A stretch of 64,000 nt of DNA. Source: Haemaphysalis longicornis. Lineage: Eukaryota; Arthropoda; Arachnida; Ixodida; Ixodidae. A program made the translations under genes and the position numbers. The notes below the pieces were generated by a model. It did no database searches, was not told where the DNA came from, and was given only the letters and a program-made list of their open reading frames with translations. Shown one piece after another: positions 54,552 to 64,000 of the stretch (positions are counted from its first letter, which is position 1; each line of letters starts with the position of its first letter). The DNA lies in assembly GCA_013339765.2 (NCBI GenBank), contig CM023452.1:162501581-162565580 (forward strand). The letters are read 5' to 3'.

Positions 54552-55253
54552 AGGCCAACTGCACTCAAATTTCACCCTGGCTAAATGCCTTCGAAATATG
54601 TAGTAGGTACCATGAGAACTACTGCGACGTGATTGGTAGCTCTGTGCAATGCGTGGTTACTCAGTTTCAGGCACTCAAAATAGCGCCCTTGCAGACGACA
54701 AAGCACCTACCGGCGTGTCGCGCAAACAGCCATTTAGCGGAAGTGACATGCCACCCGTCCAGGCCGATCGGCCTGCCTCGCAGTGGGAGAATCCAGGAAA
54801 CTCGCATTTCGCGCCGGTACGCCTGGCTTTCATGGCTCCGAAGAGGCTTCGTTAGCCGTACGGTTCTCTCCTCTTCGAGTGTCGTCGCGACATCATGCCT
54901 ACGCGGTTGCGGGACAAGCGCTCGCTTTTCCGCGCGCCTCCCACACTCCCGCACGCGTGCGCTCACACTCTCCTCCTGGCTGGCCGTGCCGGCCACGTCG
55001 GCAGGTCCGCACAGCTCGCGCCGTCAGGCCAGGCCGTCTGCTCGCTCGCGCCGACGGCTTATACGTCACTTCCGCATGCCCGTAATGGCCGCGTTTTGCC
55101 CAGTTTTGTTTTCAAAATTGTCAATTTTCGCTGGTCGCTTGCAGTGTAATTACGCACATTTTAGGTGTCATACTTAGAACACCGCGGTCTTTTTAGTCAT
55201 ACTATGCAGGAACAGTGATTTCGCGCGGTCGACATTTTGAGTGCAGTTGGCCT
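54552..55253. mobile_element. TTAA MITE, family B, copy 2
   Basis: Flanked by TTAA on both sides (54548-54551 and 55254-55257), with TIRs AGGCCAACTGCACTCAAA at both ends. Full-length homologue of 32565-33254 in inverse orientation. Confidence 0.9.
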
Positions 55254-55348
55254 TTAACAACGTGTTTCACCTCGTACACAGCCTTGCCTTCTGTGAGCGG
55301 TCGTGAGTTTCGAAATTGATGCTAGAGAAAGGCAGGCTCACTGTAAAC

Positions 55349-56342
55349 TAGAGATGAGCAAAACGGCTCACTTCAGTGAGCGACTCAGAACGTGCCGATA
55401 CCGGAACGTGCCGACACGACTCGTCCAGAGCCATGCTCAGCACGATTCTCTGATGGAGTGAGCAGCCGCTGAGCGCCGGTTCTTAGGAGAGCCGCTCTGC
55501 CAAAGAACCGCCGCTGAATCGAGCGGCTCAGAAGACCCGGCTCGTTCCTGACTCGGACAACAGCTGAACGCACAAATGTAACTGTGGTGAATCATATGGT
55601 CGCAGGAGTATACTTTCCTGTTACTTTGAAAATACAGACGCAGTTCGTTCACTACTGCCATTGCGGCCTTCCGAGTTGTCATTCACCGTCGCCGCCGCCG
55701 CGGTCTCTCAATCGCTGTTCCCAAATGGCACCTCAGAATATCCACTTCACGAAGAGCAGCTCTCGCAAAGAGTGAGTCAGAAGAGCCGAAGAACGGCTCA
55801 AAAAACCGGCTCTCCTGGCTCACACTGTCTGCTTACACGACAGAAGGCGCTAGAGGAATTTGGAAAATTAGCCCCACCTCGCCAGGCAGGGCAGTTGCTT
55901 TCTGGCGCCGATAATAGATGGCGCAGAGAGACGGCTCATTTGGCCCGGCTCATCGGATCAGTAACTGAGCGGAAGAGCCAAAGAGCGGCTCAAAAGTACA
56001 TCCGGTTCTCCTGACTCAAATTGTCTGCTCCTACGACAGGGGGCGCTGGAGGAATTTGGAAAATTAGCCCCAGCTGGCCCGGCAGTGCAGTTGCTTTCTC
56101 GCGCCGGCAATAGCAGGCACAGACAGAAGGCTCATTTGACCCGGCCCTTCGGCTCCGTTGGCTCTTCCTCCATGGTTTGCTGTGCTGTGGCTTGCCCCAT
56201 TCGACACGAATCACTGAGCGGGCGAGAAGGGGCTCCCTCTCTCCAAAAGAACCGCCGCTCACTTTTAGTGAGCCACGGCTCACCCGCTCTTCAAAAAGAG
56301 CGGCTGAAAAGATCTGGCTCGCTCCTGAGCCATGCATCTCTA
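55349..56342. mobile_element. hAT-type MITE with internal tandem duplication
   Basis: Starts TAGAGATG and ends CATCTCTA. The 8-bp flanks CTGTAAAC (55341-55348) and CTATAAAC (56343-56350) differ at one position. Inside, GAGCCG / CGGCTC motifs recur dozens of times in both orientations. A unit of about 195 bp is duplicated (AGGAATTTGGAAAATTAGCC near 55854 and 56050), with shared downstream GGCGCCG and GGCTCATTTG blocks. Confidence 0.8.
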
Positions 56343-56350
56343 CTATAAAC

Positions 56351-57140
56351 AGACAAAAGCCGACGTGTCAATTATAAATTTTCCACGCCGAGGTCCTAAT
56401 GAAAACTAAATATAGCCATGTCCAAACCCGCTCGAAGGCATTGAAAACTCGCGTTCATACCATTCATACATTGTGGACAAGTTTTCTCTAAACTTAAACA
56501 TATCAGCCGTGCAGAGTACAGGCTACAGCAGTGATCGTTAATCAAATCCAGGCAGAACTATAAAAAATATTGTAGGGGAAATAGGCACTGCTTAAGCCAA
56601 ACTGCAGATCATAGCAGCACTTTTAAGCTTGTGCAGCGAAGATGTCCGATCACGGTTCTCGCATCATCATTCATTTTCCACGCAATGTGAGCAGTACGCG
56701 AGGTGAGATCACGTGAGCGACACGTTTCTGTCACTGTTACAAAATGTTTCCTGGCACACACAGTCTCGTACATGTCACGTCACAAATATTTCATGATGAA
56801 TTTACAGGGTACTTTTCTCAGCATCAGTTGCATCGTCCTTGGCGTTAGCTGGCTGCGTATGAGCTGTGGGTCGCGATGGCAGCAACTACCTAAACGCGGC
56901 GGTGTCGCCGGTAACAAGCGAGTCGCTGATTGCTTGCCCAGACTATTCGGTCTGCAGAAAACTTTTCTGGGTAATTTGCATCAAACCTACAAGCAGGGGG
57001 AGGACGGTGGCCACAAAAAAAAATTTACAAAAAGAGAAAGAAAACTCATGGTCACATACGCACAGGAAATGTGTTGTAGCAGACGACAACACGACCCGGC
57101 TTGAAGGTGGCGCCATGGTATGTCCTCCTTGAGGCCAATA
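56351..57140. other. No confirmed gene
   Basis: A 133-codon plus-strand frame (56703-57104) is basic and has no domain I recognise. No other signal. Confidence 0.3.
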
Positions 57141-57359
57141 TAAATATTGTGAGCATCAATCTGTACGGTGCGCTAGTGCCTACTTCGAGGAGACATGGAT
57201 AAGTGCCCTTGTACTGTCGTGGCCAATTCAACGCCCACTTCGTCTGCTTCTCACGACAGTTATCATCATCATGCCGTACCTCATCTCTTCTTCACACCCA
57301 TCCTAATCATCATTCCTGGTGCTGGAGTTCTGGGTTGCCGCTCAGAATAAAAGCTACGA

Positions 57360-57600
57360 TCTGATTCTGATTGTGGGGTTTAACGCGCCGACGCAACGCA
57401 GGCGATGAGGCGCGCCGTAGTGGAGGGCTCCGGATTAATTTTGACCACCTGGGGATCTTTATCGTGCGACGAAATCTCGTACACACGGGCGTTTTTGCTT
57501 TTCGCCTCCATCAGAAAAGCGGCCGCCGCGGCCGGGAATTGAACCCGCGACCTCGTGCTCAGCTGCGCAACGCCTTAGCCACTGAGCCACCGCGGCGGGT
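57360..57600 (-). repeat. tRNA-derived SINE with perfect 14-bp target duplication
   Basis: The duplication AATAAAAGCTACGA is exact at 57346-57359 and 57601-57614. On the minus strand there is an exact A box TGGCTCAGTGG (57579-57589) and B box GGTTCAATTCC (57535-57545), followed by a tRNA-unrelated body with the CCAGGTGGTCAAAATTAATC and CGGAGCCCTCCACTACGGCG blocks shared by tick SINEs. The body ends TTAAACCCCA with a short AATCAG repeat tail. Confidence 0.93.
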
Positions 57601-57648
57601 AATAAAAGCTACGAAAAAGTTTCGGCATGCCGCCCATTCGCGCCGACG

Positions 57649-58215
57649 TTGCCAGACAAAAGCTTGCCACTTGCATTCAGCGCCCTGATGAAACATTCGC
57701 CTCGTACATTTTGTTACCGTGTGGATGAAACCATGCCACAGGATGACAAGGTGCGTCATATATTGAAGGGTATCGCTCCGTTTGCCTTTAACGCTCTGGC
57801 TGTGGAAAATCCTGCAAGCGTCAGCGATGTCCGCAAGACTTGTCAACGTCTGGACCAACTACAGTCTGTTCGCCTTCACCAGGAGGCTTGCGCCTCTCAT
57901 CAATACAGGGACTCGGACCTGCGCAGTCTCATTCGCGCGATCATCCGCGAAGAACTGCAGCAACATGACTCGCCTTGCTCGTCGCGTTACCATTGTCACA
58001 CTAACGCGCCGGAGCTTCGAGATATTGTCAGGGAAGAGCTAACATCCATGGCAGGATATTCACCTGCACGTCCTCCTCTTGCCACCACCTACATGCCGTC
58101 CTACTCTGCGATTGCGCCCAAACCACCCTTGCAGTATCAGCCACCGTTACCGCAGGCCCATGTGACAGCAATTGCCATAGCACCTGCTTCCCCGCACTAT
58201 TTCCCCTCCATGCGA
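57649..58215 (+). pseudogene. Gypsy gag fragment
   Basis: The frame encodes DDKVRHILKGIAPFAFNAL, then VRKTCQRLDQLQSVRLHQE and LRSLIRAIIREELQQ, a capsid-like segment with the features of gag proteins from arthropod Gypsy elements. The C-terminal part is Pro/Tyr-rich and then runs into unrelated sequence (open to 58308). There is no zinc knuckle and no downstream pol. It is a broken retroelement gag with no evident function. Confidence 0.65.
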
Positions 58216-60767
58216 CTGGGAACTACTTCCTTTTGTTTGGCAAATATTTTTTGTTGTTACCCCCTGGGACGACCTTTGTTTAGGTGTTTAGTTACCTCGA
58301 GAAATTGACCGAATTTTAGGTGTCTAACAAAACATTTCTTTTTCTGACAAAAAAAATTGGTTAGGCACAAATTATAGGGACACAAAATACAGATGGTTTA
58401 ACAGTTTCCAATAACAACAGATTTTTAAATGTTCTCATAGATCATAGTTGCAAAAAAATATCAAAATCAAAATTTTTGTCATGTTGAAGAAAATGATAAA
58501 AAAGTAGTTGTGTATAACAAACCACTGATGGTAAAAAAAATTCGAATATACATTTTGTAGGGAAACATTTCAAAAACACGTCCTAGGAAAAATGTCGACT
58601 TCCGGGGAACCGTTTGTCAGATATAACAAAAAATGCTAGCACACGTGGTGCCTCTGTCATGCGGTGAAGCCCAACCTCCATTTCAAGATGCGCAATTTTG
58701 GGTGGTTCCCTGGAAGAAATCTGGTGGTTTAACATTATCAGAGACCCCAATTTGTTTGCACGCGACGTAAAAACACCTCGTCAATGTTTGCATTTACGGC
58801 CAGCACAGTATTCGGGACAAGCACGCGATGCGTAAAAACATGCATGGAGTTGAAAACGAAACTCTGTGGTTGATGCTTGTTGACGTTCACAGTCAGTTAT
58901 CTCTCAAAACAAACTTGCGGTTTATCATCATCTTCCGACTCATTATTGTAGCCTTGCTTGCAGGAATGAGGTGCGATGCACTAGAATTGTGCGCTGCAAA
59001 CTTTGGCCGACTAGCTTCTGCGCAGCAATGAAAGAGTTCAGCACTACGAGCCTCCTGCATTGCAGCGCCATCTAACATTTTTGAAATGTAACAATACCAA
59101 ACCTGCTGGAGACTGTGCGAATAGATAGCTCACCTAAGGAGCAACACGAGACCCCCGGAGATGCCCTCGTATGGAAACGAAACTGGAAGGCGGTGTGTAA
59201 GGCCGGTTTGAAACGCTCTCCTCGTCGGAACTGATATCTGGTAACTGGGTGTTACCTTTTGACTTGCACTGGAAGTTCTTATCGCAGATATCAGGTTAGG
59301 ATGGGTGAAATCATGAGCAGCATGCGTTTTTTGAGGATCAGTAGTGGACGCTCAAGGCGCCATGGCAGGAAGGCTCGAAGTTGGGTAACTGCGTTGTAGC
59401 ACCAAATATGAATTTCACGACGCAGAAACGAAACCGAAACTGTTGCAAACTGTTTGTGAAGGGTCCTGTGGTAAGTAGGACTTCAACACAACTTAGAAGA
59501 ATGTGCGCAAATGCAATAAAACTGCCTAAAATCATAAAGTAACTTTGCAAACAGCCACTGATTGATATTTTCAGCTGATTTCAGGTATTATTACTGTCAG
59601 AGTGCAAACCTGACGATTGTAAATCATCTTCTGATTCACCATTTGTGCCGTGATAACAAAAACCAAACGCGGATGCAGAGTAATTAGGAGTGGCATGCAT
59701 TCTCTTTTGGTAGCAGTGACGCGCGATTACCACACCTCTTTTACACACCCAGGTGATGCAAAGGCGTGTCAAAAATAATGTTTTTGTTGCAAAAATGAAA
59801 ACAAAACTGATTTTGAAAGCACATTTTTTGAGCTAACTCCAAATAGCTTACATTTTCCAGAAACGACCGGAATGCTATGAAAAGGTGCTTCCACGGTGTA
59901 ATTCAAATTGAACGATGTTGAATAGGCGCGGTAACGAAATAAATAACTTCGCTACGTAAAGGGCCTCGTCATCATATGCCTGCAACTATGTCAACTGTGT
60001 TGATATCACATACGAATTTTCAAAATTCCCTGGCGAAAATGCATTGTATGCATTTTGAAAAAATTCGGATGATCCGTACGCATTCATCACTCCGGTGCGG
60101 GTGATACAAACACGTGAGCCGCGAGCAGATGACTGCGGCGTGGACGGGAGGCGGGAGTGTTGGTGCGGCCGTGCGGCCGTGGTTGCACGCGGGCACAAAA
60201 GCATTAGTCCTCCCCTGCTGACAGTAATCCACCTCATGGGGTGTTTACAATAGCGGCAGGAGAGGTGCTGTTCCGAACGAACAGACCGTTTCACCCTCTC
60301 GGCGCCTGGTCTTTGTCCGTCCCTTTTTTTATCTCCCGCTAAAATCTCTTCTCTTTGTACCTTTCGTTTCCGCTGGCTGCAGCTCGGATGCCTCTAGCTT
60401 CCTTTTTTGTATTACACTTTTTGAATAAACCACGGCAATCAAGCATTCCCTCATTTCTGACGGTGAATACCTTTGCCATTTTGCCTTCTCCGCATTCCTC
60501 GCTTCTGAGGTCTATGCCCCGCGCTCTAGTTACCCTGTTGTCGCCTTGCCGTGTTGCCTGCGCCACTGGCGCGTCAATTATGTTGAAGTGTGCACCGCAT
60601 GGAGCGTTTTCTGCTCATGAAAGCGCGCCGTGCATGCCAAAGGCGCGCTGACGCCGCCGCGAATACCTCCCACATGCTGCGCGCGGCACGGCAAGTGGCG
60701 GCAACAGGGCGGCGTCACCGGCCGCGAGGTGGTGTGGGTAGCTCGACCAACCGCTTTTGACCGCTCT
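58216..60767. other. No recognisable gene
   Basis: 58220-59980 is AT-rich with short frames. 60060-60770 is richer in GC with frames on both strands and no domains; an AATAAA follows CTTTTTG at about 60423. I see no exon pairs or repeats with clear ends. Confidence 0.35.
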
Positions 60768-60990
60768 TTAACTCTTTCACGACGGCGCCATAGGCGATCG
60801 GAAGCCGGCGTCCGATGATTTTAAATCTCCCGCAAAATCTGAAACCCGCGCTCCACAGACAACTATCGCCATCTGGTGTGTTCATTGGCAACGTCTCTTT
60901 CAATTTCGGTTTCGTTTGTTTATGTGTCTCGTGTGGTGGCGGCGTAGCAAGAGTAATTTGAACCGAAGGGGGAGGGGAGGAGGAGGAAAA

Positions 60991-61333
60991 ATGGCGTTCG
61001 GTTCGCGCCGCGCTCCGCACAGTCGGACTGCTGTAGCAAGCACTTCGGCTGCTCCTGCTGTCGATTTTTCTGATTCCAGCAGCAGTGAGGGATCAAGCAA
61101 TGATGTGGGATCTTCAGATTTCAGTTAGGAAGACGAAGCTCCGGTTCAGGTGCCTCGAACTTCAACAAGCGCTGGCAGGTAATTTCGTTGTGACTCCGCG
61201 CTGTATTTATAAACAAAACGTGCTTCTTATCTGACGACTGCGGTTTTGATTTTGTGTTTAGGGTCTCGAGAACGTACGGGCGGGATATTTTGCCAAATGC
61301 ACCGCGCCGTATCGCGCTATCACCTTCAAGATA
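60991..61333 (+). pseudogene. Transposase N-terminal remnant, two exons
   Basis: ATG 60991 opens a Ser/Ala-rich, then acidic-Ser sequence (DFSDSSSSEGSSNDVGS). A TAG at 61126-61128 interrupts it, after which the frame continues as EDEAPVQVPRTSTSAG to a donor (GGCAG/GTAATT) at 61179. An acceptor (TTTTGTGTTTAG) ends at 61261. The joined frame continues VSRTYGRDILPNAPRR to a TAA. Composition and position at the left end of a TTAA element fit the disordered N-terminus of a piggyBac transposase, but no catalytic motif is present. Confidence 0.5.
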
Positions 61334-61463
61334 ACCTTGCGCTCGTGTCAGATTAGCGCTGCAGGGTTCAGGTGCGATGCTTGTCGAGAGCGCTCGATTT
61401 TTTTTTTCTTGTTTTTTACCACCGAACTGATAAGGATTTTGTGCGAGGTCACAAAAGAGTATA

Positions 61464-62078
61464 CCGTAATTACCTGATTCTAACGCGCACCCAATTTTCC
61501 TGACAAAAAACCGAAAAAACTTGCACCTCCGATTGTAACGCGCATGGAACTGTGTGAGCAAGAAAAACAAATGCGATAGAAACGGGTGATTTATTTCCCG
61601 AAGTAATCTCACTCATCTCACTCCTCGTCGCTCTCCGCTGACCACAAGATCTCGTCCTCGGTGCCGTCAAGCACGTTCGCGATGCCACACTTCTGAACGA
61701 ACGTTCAACCATGGTCGATGGGATCGTGGCCCACGCCTCACACGCCCATCCCGCGAGCTTCTCCAGAGGCGCACGCTTCAGCCGACCGCTCGTTTTGAAC
61801 ACGTGAGAGCCGCTGCTGCCATTGCTGTTATCAAGCGCGCAAGTGGAACGATCTGACTATTTGTATGAACTCCGATGGAAAAGCCTAGGCGCCTATGCTT
61901 CCTGCGTGCGAAAAATTGTTGCTAAAAGCTTCAGCGCCATCTTGACATGGCGATGGTGATGGGTGGGACGAAATTTTCGCTGTTTCGGTTTCGGTTTCGT
62001 ATCCGATTCTAACGCGCATGTGATTTTTCGACCTATTTTTCCGGAAAAAAAGTGCGCGTTAGAATCAGGTAAGTACGG
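61464..62078 (-). mobile_element. pogo/Tigger-type element, non-autonomous, nested
   Basis: TIRs of 27 bp (CCGTAATTACCTGATTCTAA at the left, CCGTACTTACCTGATTCTAA on the complement at the right; one mismatch) with TA on both sides (61462-61463 and 62079-62080). The motif GATTCTAACGCGCA is repeated as direct and inverted subterminal copies. On the minus strand it keeps a piece of a pogo-type transposase C-terminus. Confidence 0.85.
61614..61800 (-). pseudogene. pogo/Tigger transposase C-terminal fragment, frameshifted
   Basis: Minus strand: FKTSGRLKRAPLEKLAGWAC, EAWATIPSTMVERSF, then a frameshift into QKCGIANVLDGTEDEILWSA followed by acidic residues. The CGI-N-LDGTED tail corresponds to CFKGCGITNAIDG in the element at 41731-42994, so both derive from related transposases. 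The catalytic domain is gone. Confidence 0.75.
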
Positions 62079-62520
62079 TACTTGGATGCACATTTTACAT
62101 AGACTCACTCACCCTTGAGTGCCCTCGCGGCGTGGCACAGCCGTCAGTTGCGCTAGGTTGACGGGCCCTCAAAAATCCAAAACTTGGTGTAGACTGTTGA
62201 TTTATATATTGAATCATAGCCAAGGAACGTAGGAACAATTTGTATATCTTAAAATACCTGAAATAATTTTTAGTCTCGGTAAAAGTGCCGATTTGTGTTT
62301 TTAGTATACTTTTCTTGGGGGCTTTTTTCTGATTACTTGACAAATAAACTGTAAGTAATTGTACTTTTAACAAAACTGATGCTTTGTGTTTGGAAGAGCA
62401 ATCTATAAGCTACAATTTCATGCATAGCAAGATTACGTGTGTCCAGTAGCTCAAGAGAAAAAAAACGTTTTGTGGAAGCACTTAAAATCGGCCGTTTTTC
62501 CGCCGTAACGAAAGAGTTAA

Positions 62521-62965
62521 GATGCCACTTAAGGAACAAATTAATTTACTCGTACAGTAAAGGAGCTGATAATGTGGGCGAAAACGACAATATAAAGCGT
62601 CGTCTGCGCAGCTAGGAAAAGCGCCAATCAAATATCCGCAACCATAGTAAGCCTAAACATCTCCGGCGGGGCCAGCGGGCTGTCCGGAGCGTTTTTAAGC
62701 TGCCGCCATGAAGAGCGCGCCTCGCCATTGGCGCAAGTCGCCAGGCTCCTCCCACTGCCACGCGCGTCGGGCGTCATTTTTAGACCGAGGTAGAATCTGT
62801 CACGGGGGCGAAATCGTCAACGCGGGCAATAAAATAACGCGCGCGCAACGCCGATGCGCACGAATCGCATGCAGTTCGTGTGCGCATTTTGCCTCGACGA
62901 TGAGCACGCGTTCTTTTGACTCCCGCGTTGACGATTCGGGCCGGCACCCCAGTGCCAGTGTCATG
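62521..62965. other. No recognisable gene
   Basis: GC content rises from 62640. Frames are short and without domains. Confidence 0.35.
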
Positions 62966-64000
62966 TGTCAGGGCACCCCCTGAGAGGGGGATGCATCAAA
63001 ACCCCCGAAAAAACGTGGAAAAAGAACAAAGGAACGGCCATTTGAAGTTCGCGCCAGGAGCGCGCCAATCAGCAAGCGCCAGCGTTGACACACCAAGGAA
63101 TCATGGGCAAAGGTGGCAGCGCACTGATCGACCAATCAGGGAAGGCCGCGCATGGGACAAGTGGCGAGATGGCCATATAAAAGGACATACAAGAGGCGAA
63201 GATCCAATGGGAGTGCGCCACGGGAGAGCCCAGAAGGTATAAAAGCAGGGCGCACAAACAGAAGGGGGAGGCAAAGAACCGAAGAAACCAGGAGGCAGCC
63301 GGAGCACGTGCGCTTCAACAAACGAGCCAGGGGGATGCGGCCAGGCCATCGACCACGCCATCCGAGCCTGGGCGGGAGCGGGCCGAATTCGCATTGGCAC
63401 CGTCATCCTAGGTGCACCACGAACCTGTGTCTTCGTGGCCCCAGCGGCATCGGTCGGGCACCAGCGGCCAGCGTCCACGCTCCGTCGACGTTCGTCTCGA
63501 CGGCCCCGAAAGCGACGTTCGTGCCAAGCCTACCTGGAACCTCCAGCGGCAGCGGCTACCAGGGGGTAGCCACCGAGGAAGCACGCCGCTGAAGGGATGA
63601 CCGCGCGCGTCGAACGCCGACATCAAGGACCTCCAGCGAGAGCGGCTACCAGGGGGTAGCCATAGAGGAAAGAAGTCAGGACGCGCGGAGCCCACGCCGT
63701 CCAGCGAGTGACCGCGCGCAGCGAACGCCGGCACCGACGAAGCGAGACGACGACGGCTACCACCGAGTTGCGGCCACGCAAGGGTTGCGACATGTCAGCG
63801 CCGACGACCGGGGTAGGCCAGTCCAATAGGGACGCAAGCATAGGACACAACTAGGAAGTTGTGGTTTAGTGAGATCACCTAGAGGGTGATAGAATTAGTT
63901 GATTCGGACGAATTGTGTAGAACTTTATTGTAGAGCATTTTGGGTTGAGAGTTGAATTGTTGGTTGGGATTGTTAGAGGTGTGAGTGTTTATCATTTGTG
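62966..64000 (+). promoter_or_regulatory. LTR-like or promoter-like block with two TATA boxes
   Basis: A CCAAT at 63132 is followed by TATAAAAGG at 63175, and a second TATAAAAG lies at 63238. The block begins TGTCAGGGCACCCC and has internal duplications (CGGCTACCAGGGGGTAGCCA at 63553 and 63643; GACCGCGCGC plus GAACGCCG near 63599 and 63709). A long 5' LTR of a retroelement whose body lies outside the window would explain a start with TG, tandem promoters and no ORF. A promoter of an ordinary gene is the alternative. The end is not visible. Confidence 0.4.

Larger units (their letters stand above)
57140..58215 (+). mobile_element. Gypsy-type LTR retrotransposon fragment (LTR/leader and partial gag)
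   Basis: The region upstream of the SINE ends in AATAAA at 57346, compatible with LTR or leader sequence. The gag frame follows at about 57649. Homology appears to end near 58215, where AT-rich unrelated sequence begins. No protease, RT or integrase is present, so this is a truncated copy, and it is split by a SINE. Confidence 0.65.
60772..62516 (+). mobile_element. piggyBac-like transposon remnant with a nested pogo element
   Basis: Flanked by TTAA (60768-60771 and 62517-62520). Ends: CTCTTTCACGACGGCGCC at the left and, on the complement, CTCTTTCGTTACGGCGGA at the right. Inside are a two-exon N-terminal transposase-like frame and an inserted 615-bp pogo-type element (61464-62078). Removing that insert leaves about 1.1 kb, too short for a full transposase. 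Confidence 0.65.

Noticed and set aside
57530..57600. Functional tRNA gene on the minus strand
   Set aside because: Although both Pol III boxes are exact, the sequence is the head of a 240-bp SINE with its own target duplication.
1..64000. CRISPR arrays, operons, ribosome binding sites, rRNA genes
   Set aside because: The window is eukaryotic. The regular spacings seen (172-bp array, 110-bp array) are exon or satellite repeats, not CRISPR repeats with unique spacers.

Overview
This window is nuclear DNA of an arthropod, almost certainly a tick and probably a metastriate (hard) tick. The evidence is the repeat content: tRNA-derived SINEs of the kind seen in ticks, I-clade and RTE/BovB-like LINEs, many MITEs flanked by TTAA, and a leucine-rich-repeat (LRR) gene with a C-terminal exon that I recognise from memory as typical of expanded tick families. 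There are GT-AG introns, AATAAA poly(A) signals and no prokaryotic features. The species cannot be named from sequence alone.

Layout. 1-10 kb: no gene; small duplications, a foldback, LINE fragments (I-clade 3' end, an RTE remnant, a CR1/Jockey-like remnant). 10.4-15.5 kb: a nearly full-length I-clade LINE with an open ORF1 and a frameshifted ORF2 (endonuclease, RT, RNase H). 16.6-19.7 kb: an RTE-type LINE pseudogene with a tRNA-like head directly upstream. 20-28.5 kb: repeats, a CpG-rich block, two large palindromes, a duplicated segment with a SINE in one copy only.

28.5-37.2 kb (minus strand): the one gene I consider convincing, a two-exon LRR gene. A 2-kb exon (35154-37174) joins in phase across a 6.3-kb intron to a 298-nt terminal exon (28555-28852). 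The intron is filled with MITEs and a THAP-like remnant.

37.4-43.8 kb: TTAA MITEs (one family present as an inverted pair) and a pogo/Tigger-type element with perfect terminal inverted repeats (TIRs) that has lost its catalytic core. 43.9-50.1 kb (minus strand): an apparent multi-exon gene made of at least eight 48-nt, phase 1-1 mini-exons, most in a ~172-bp tandem array, each coding a 16-residue Asp/Ser/Cys-rich unit. This is the most unusual object in the window. 50.5-62.5 kb: nested transposons (a long foldback with a TTAA MITE in one arm, a piggyBac deletion derivative, two hAT elements, a Gypsy gag fragment with a SINE in a perfect 14-bp target duplication, and a piggyBac-like element containing a pogo-like one). 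63-64 kb: an LTR-like or promoter-like block with two TATA boxes that runs off the window.

The mobile elements do not form a pathway. They record repeated insertions into each other and into the introns of two minus-strand genes. Coordinates of degenerate elements are approximate unless a target-site duplication (TSD) is quoted.
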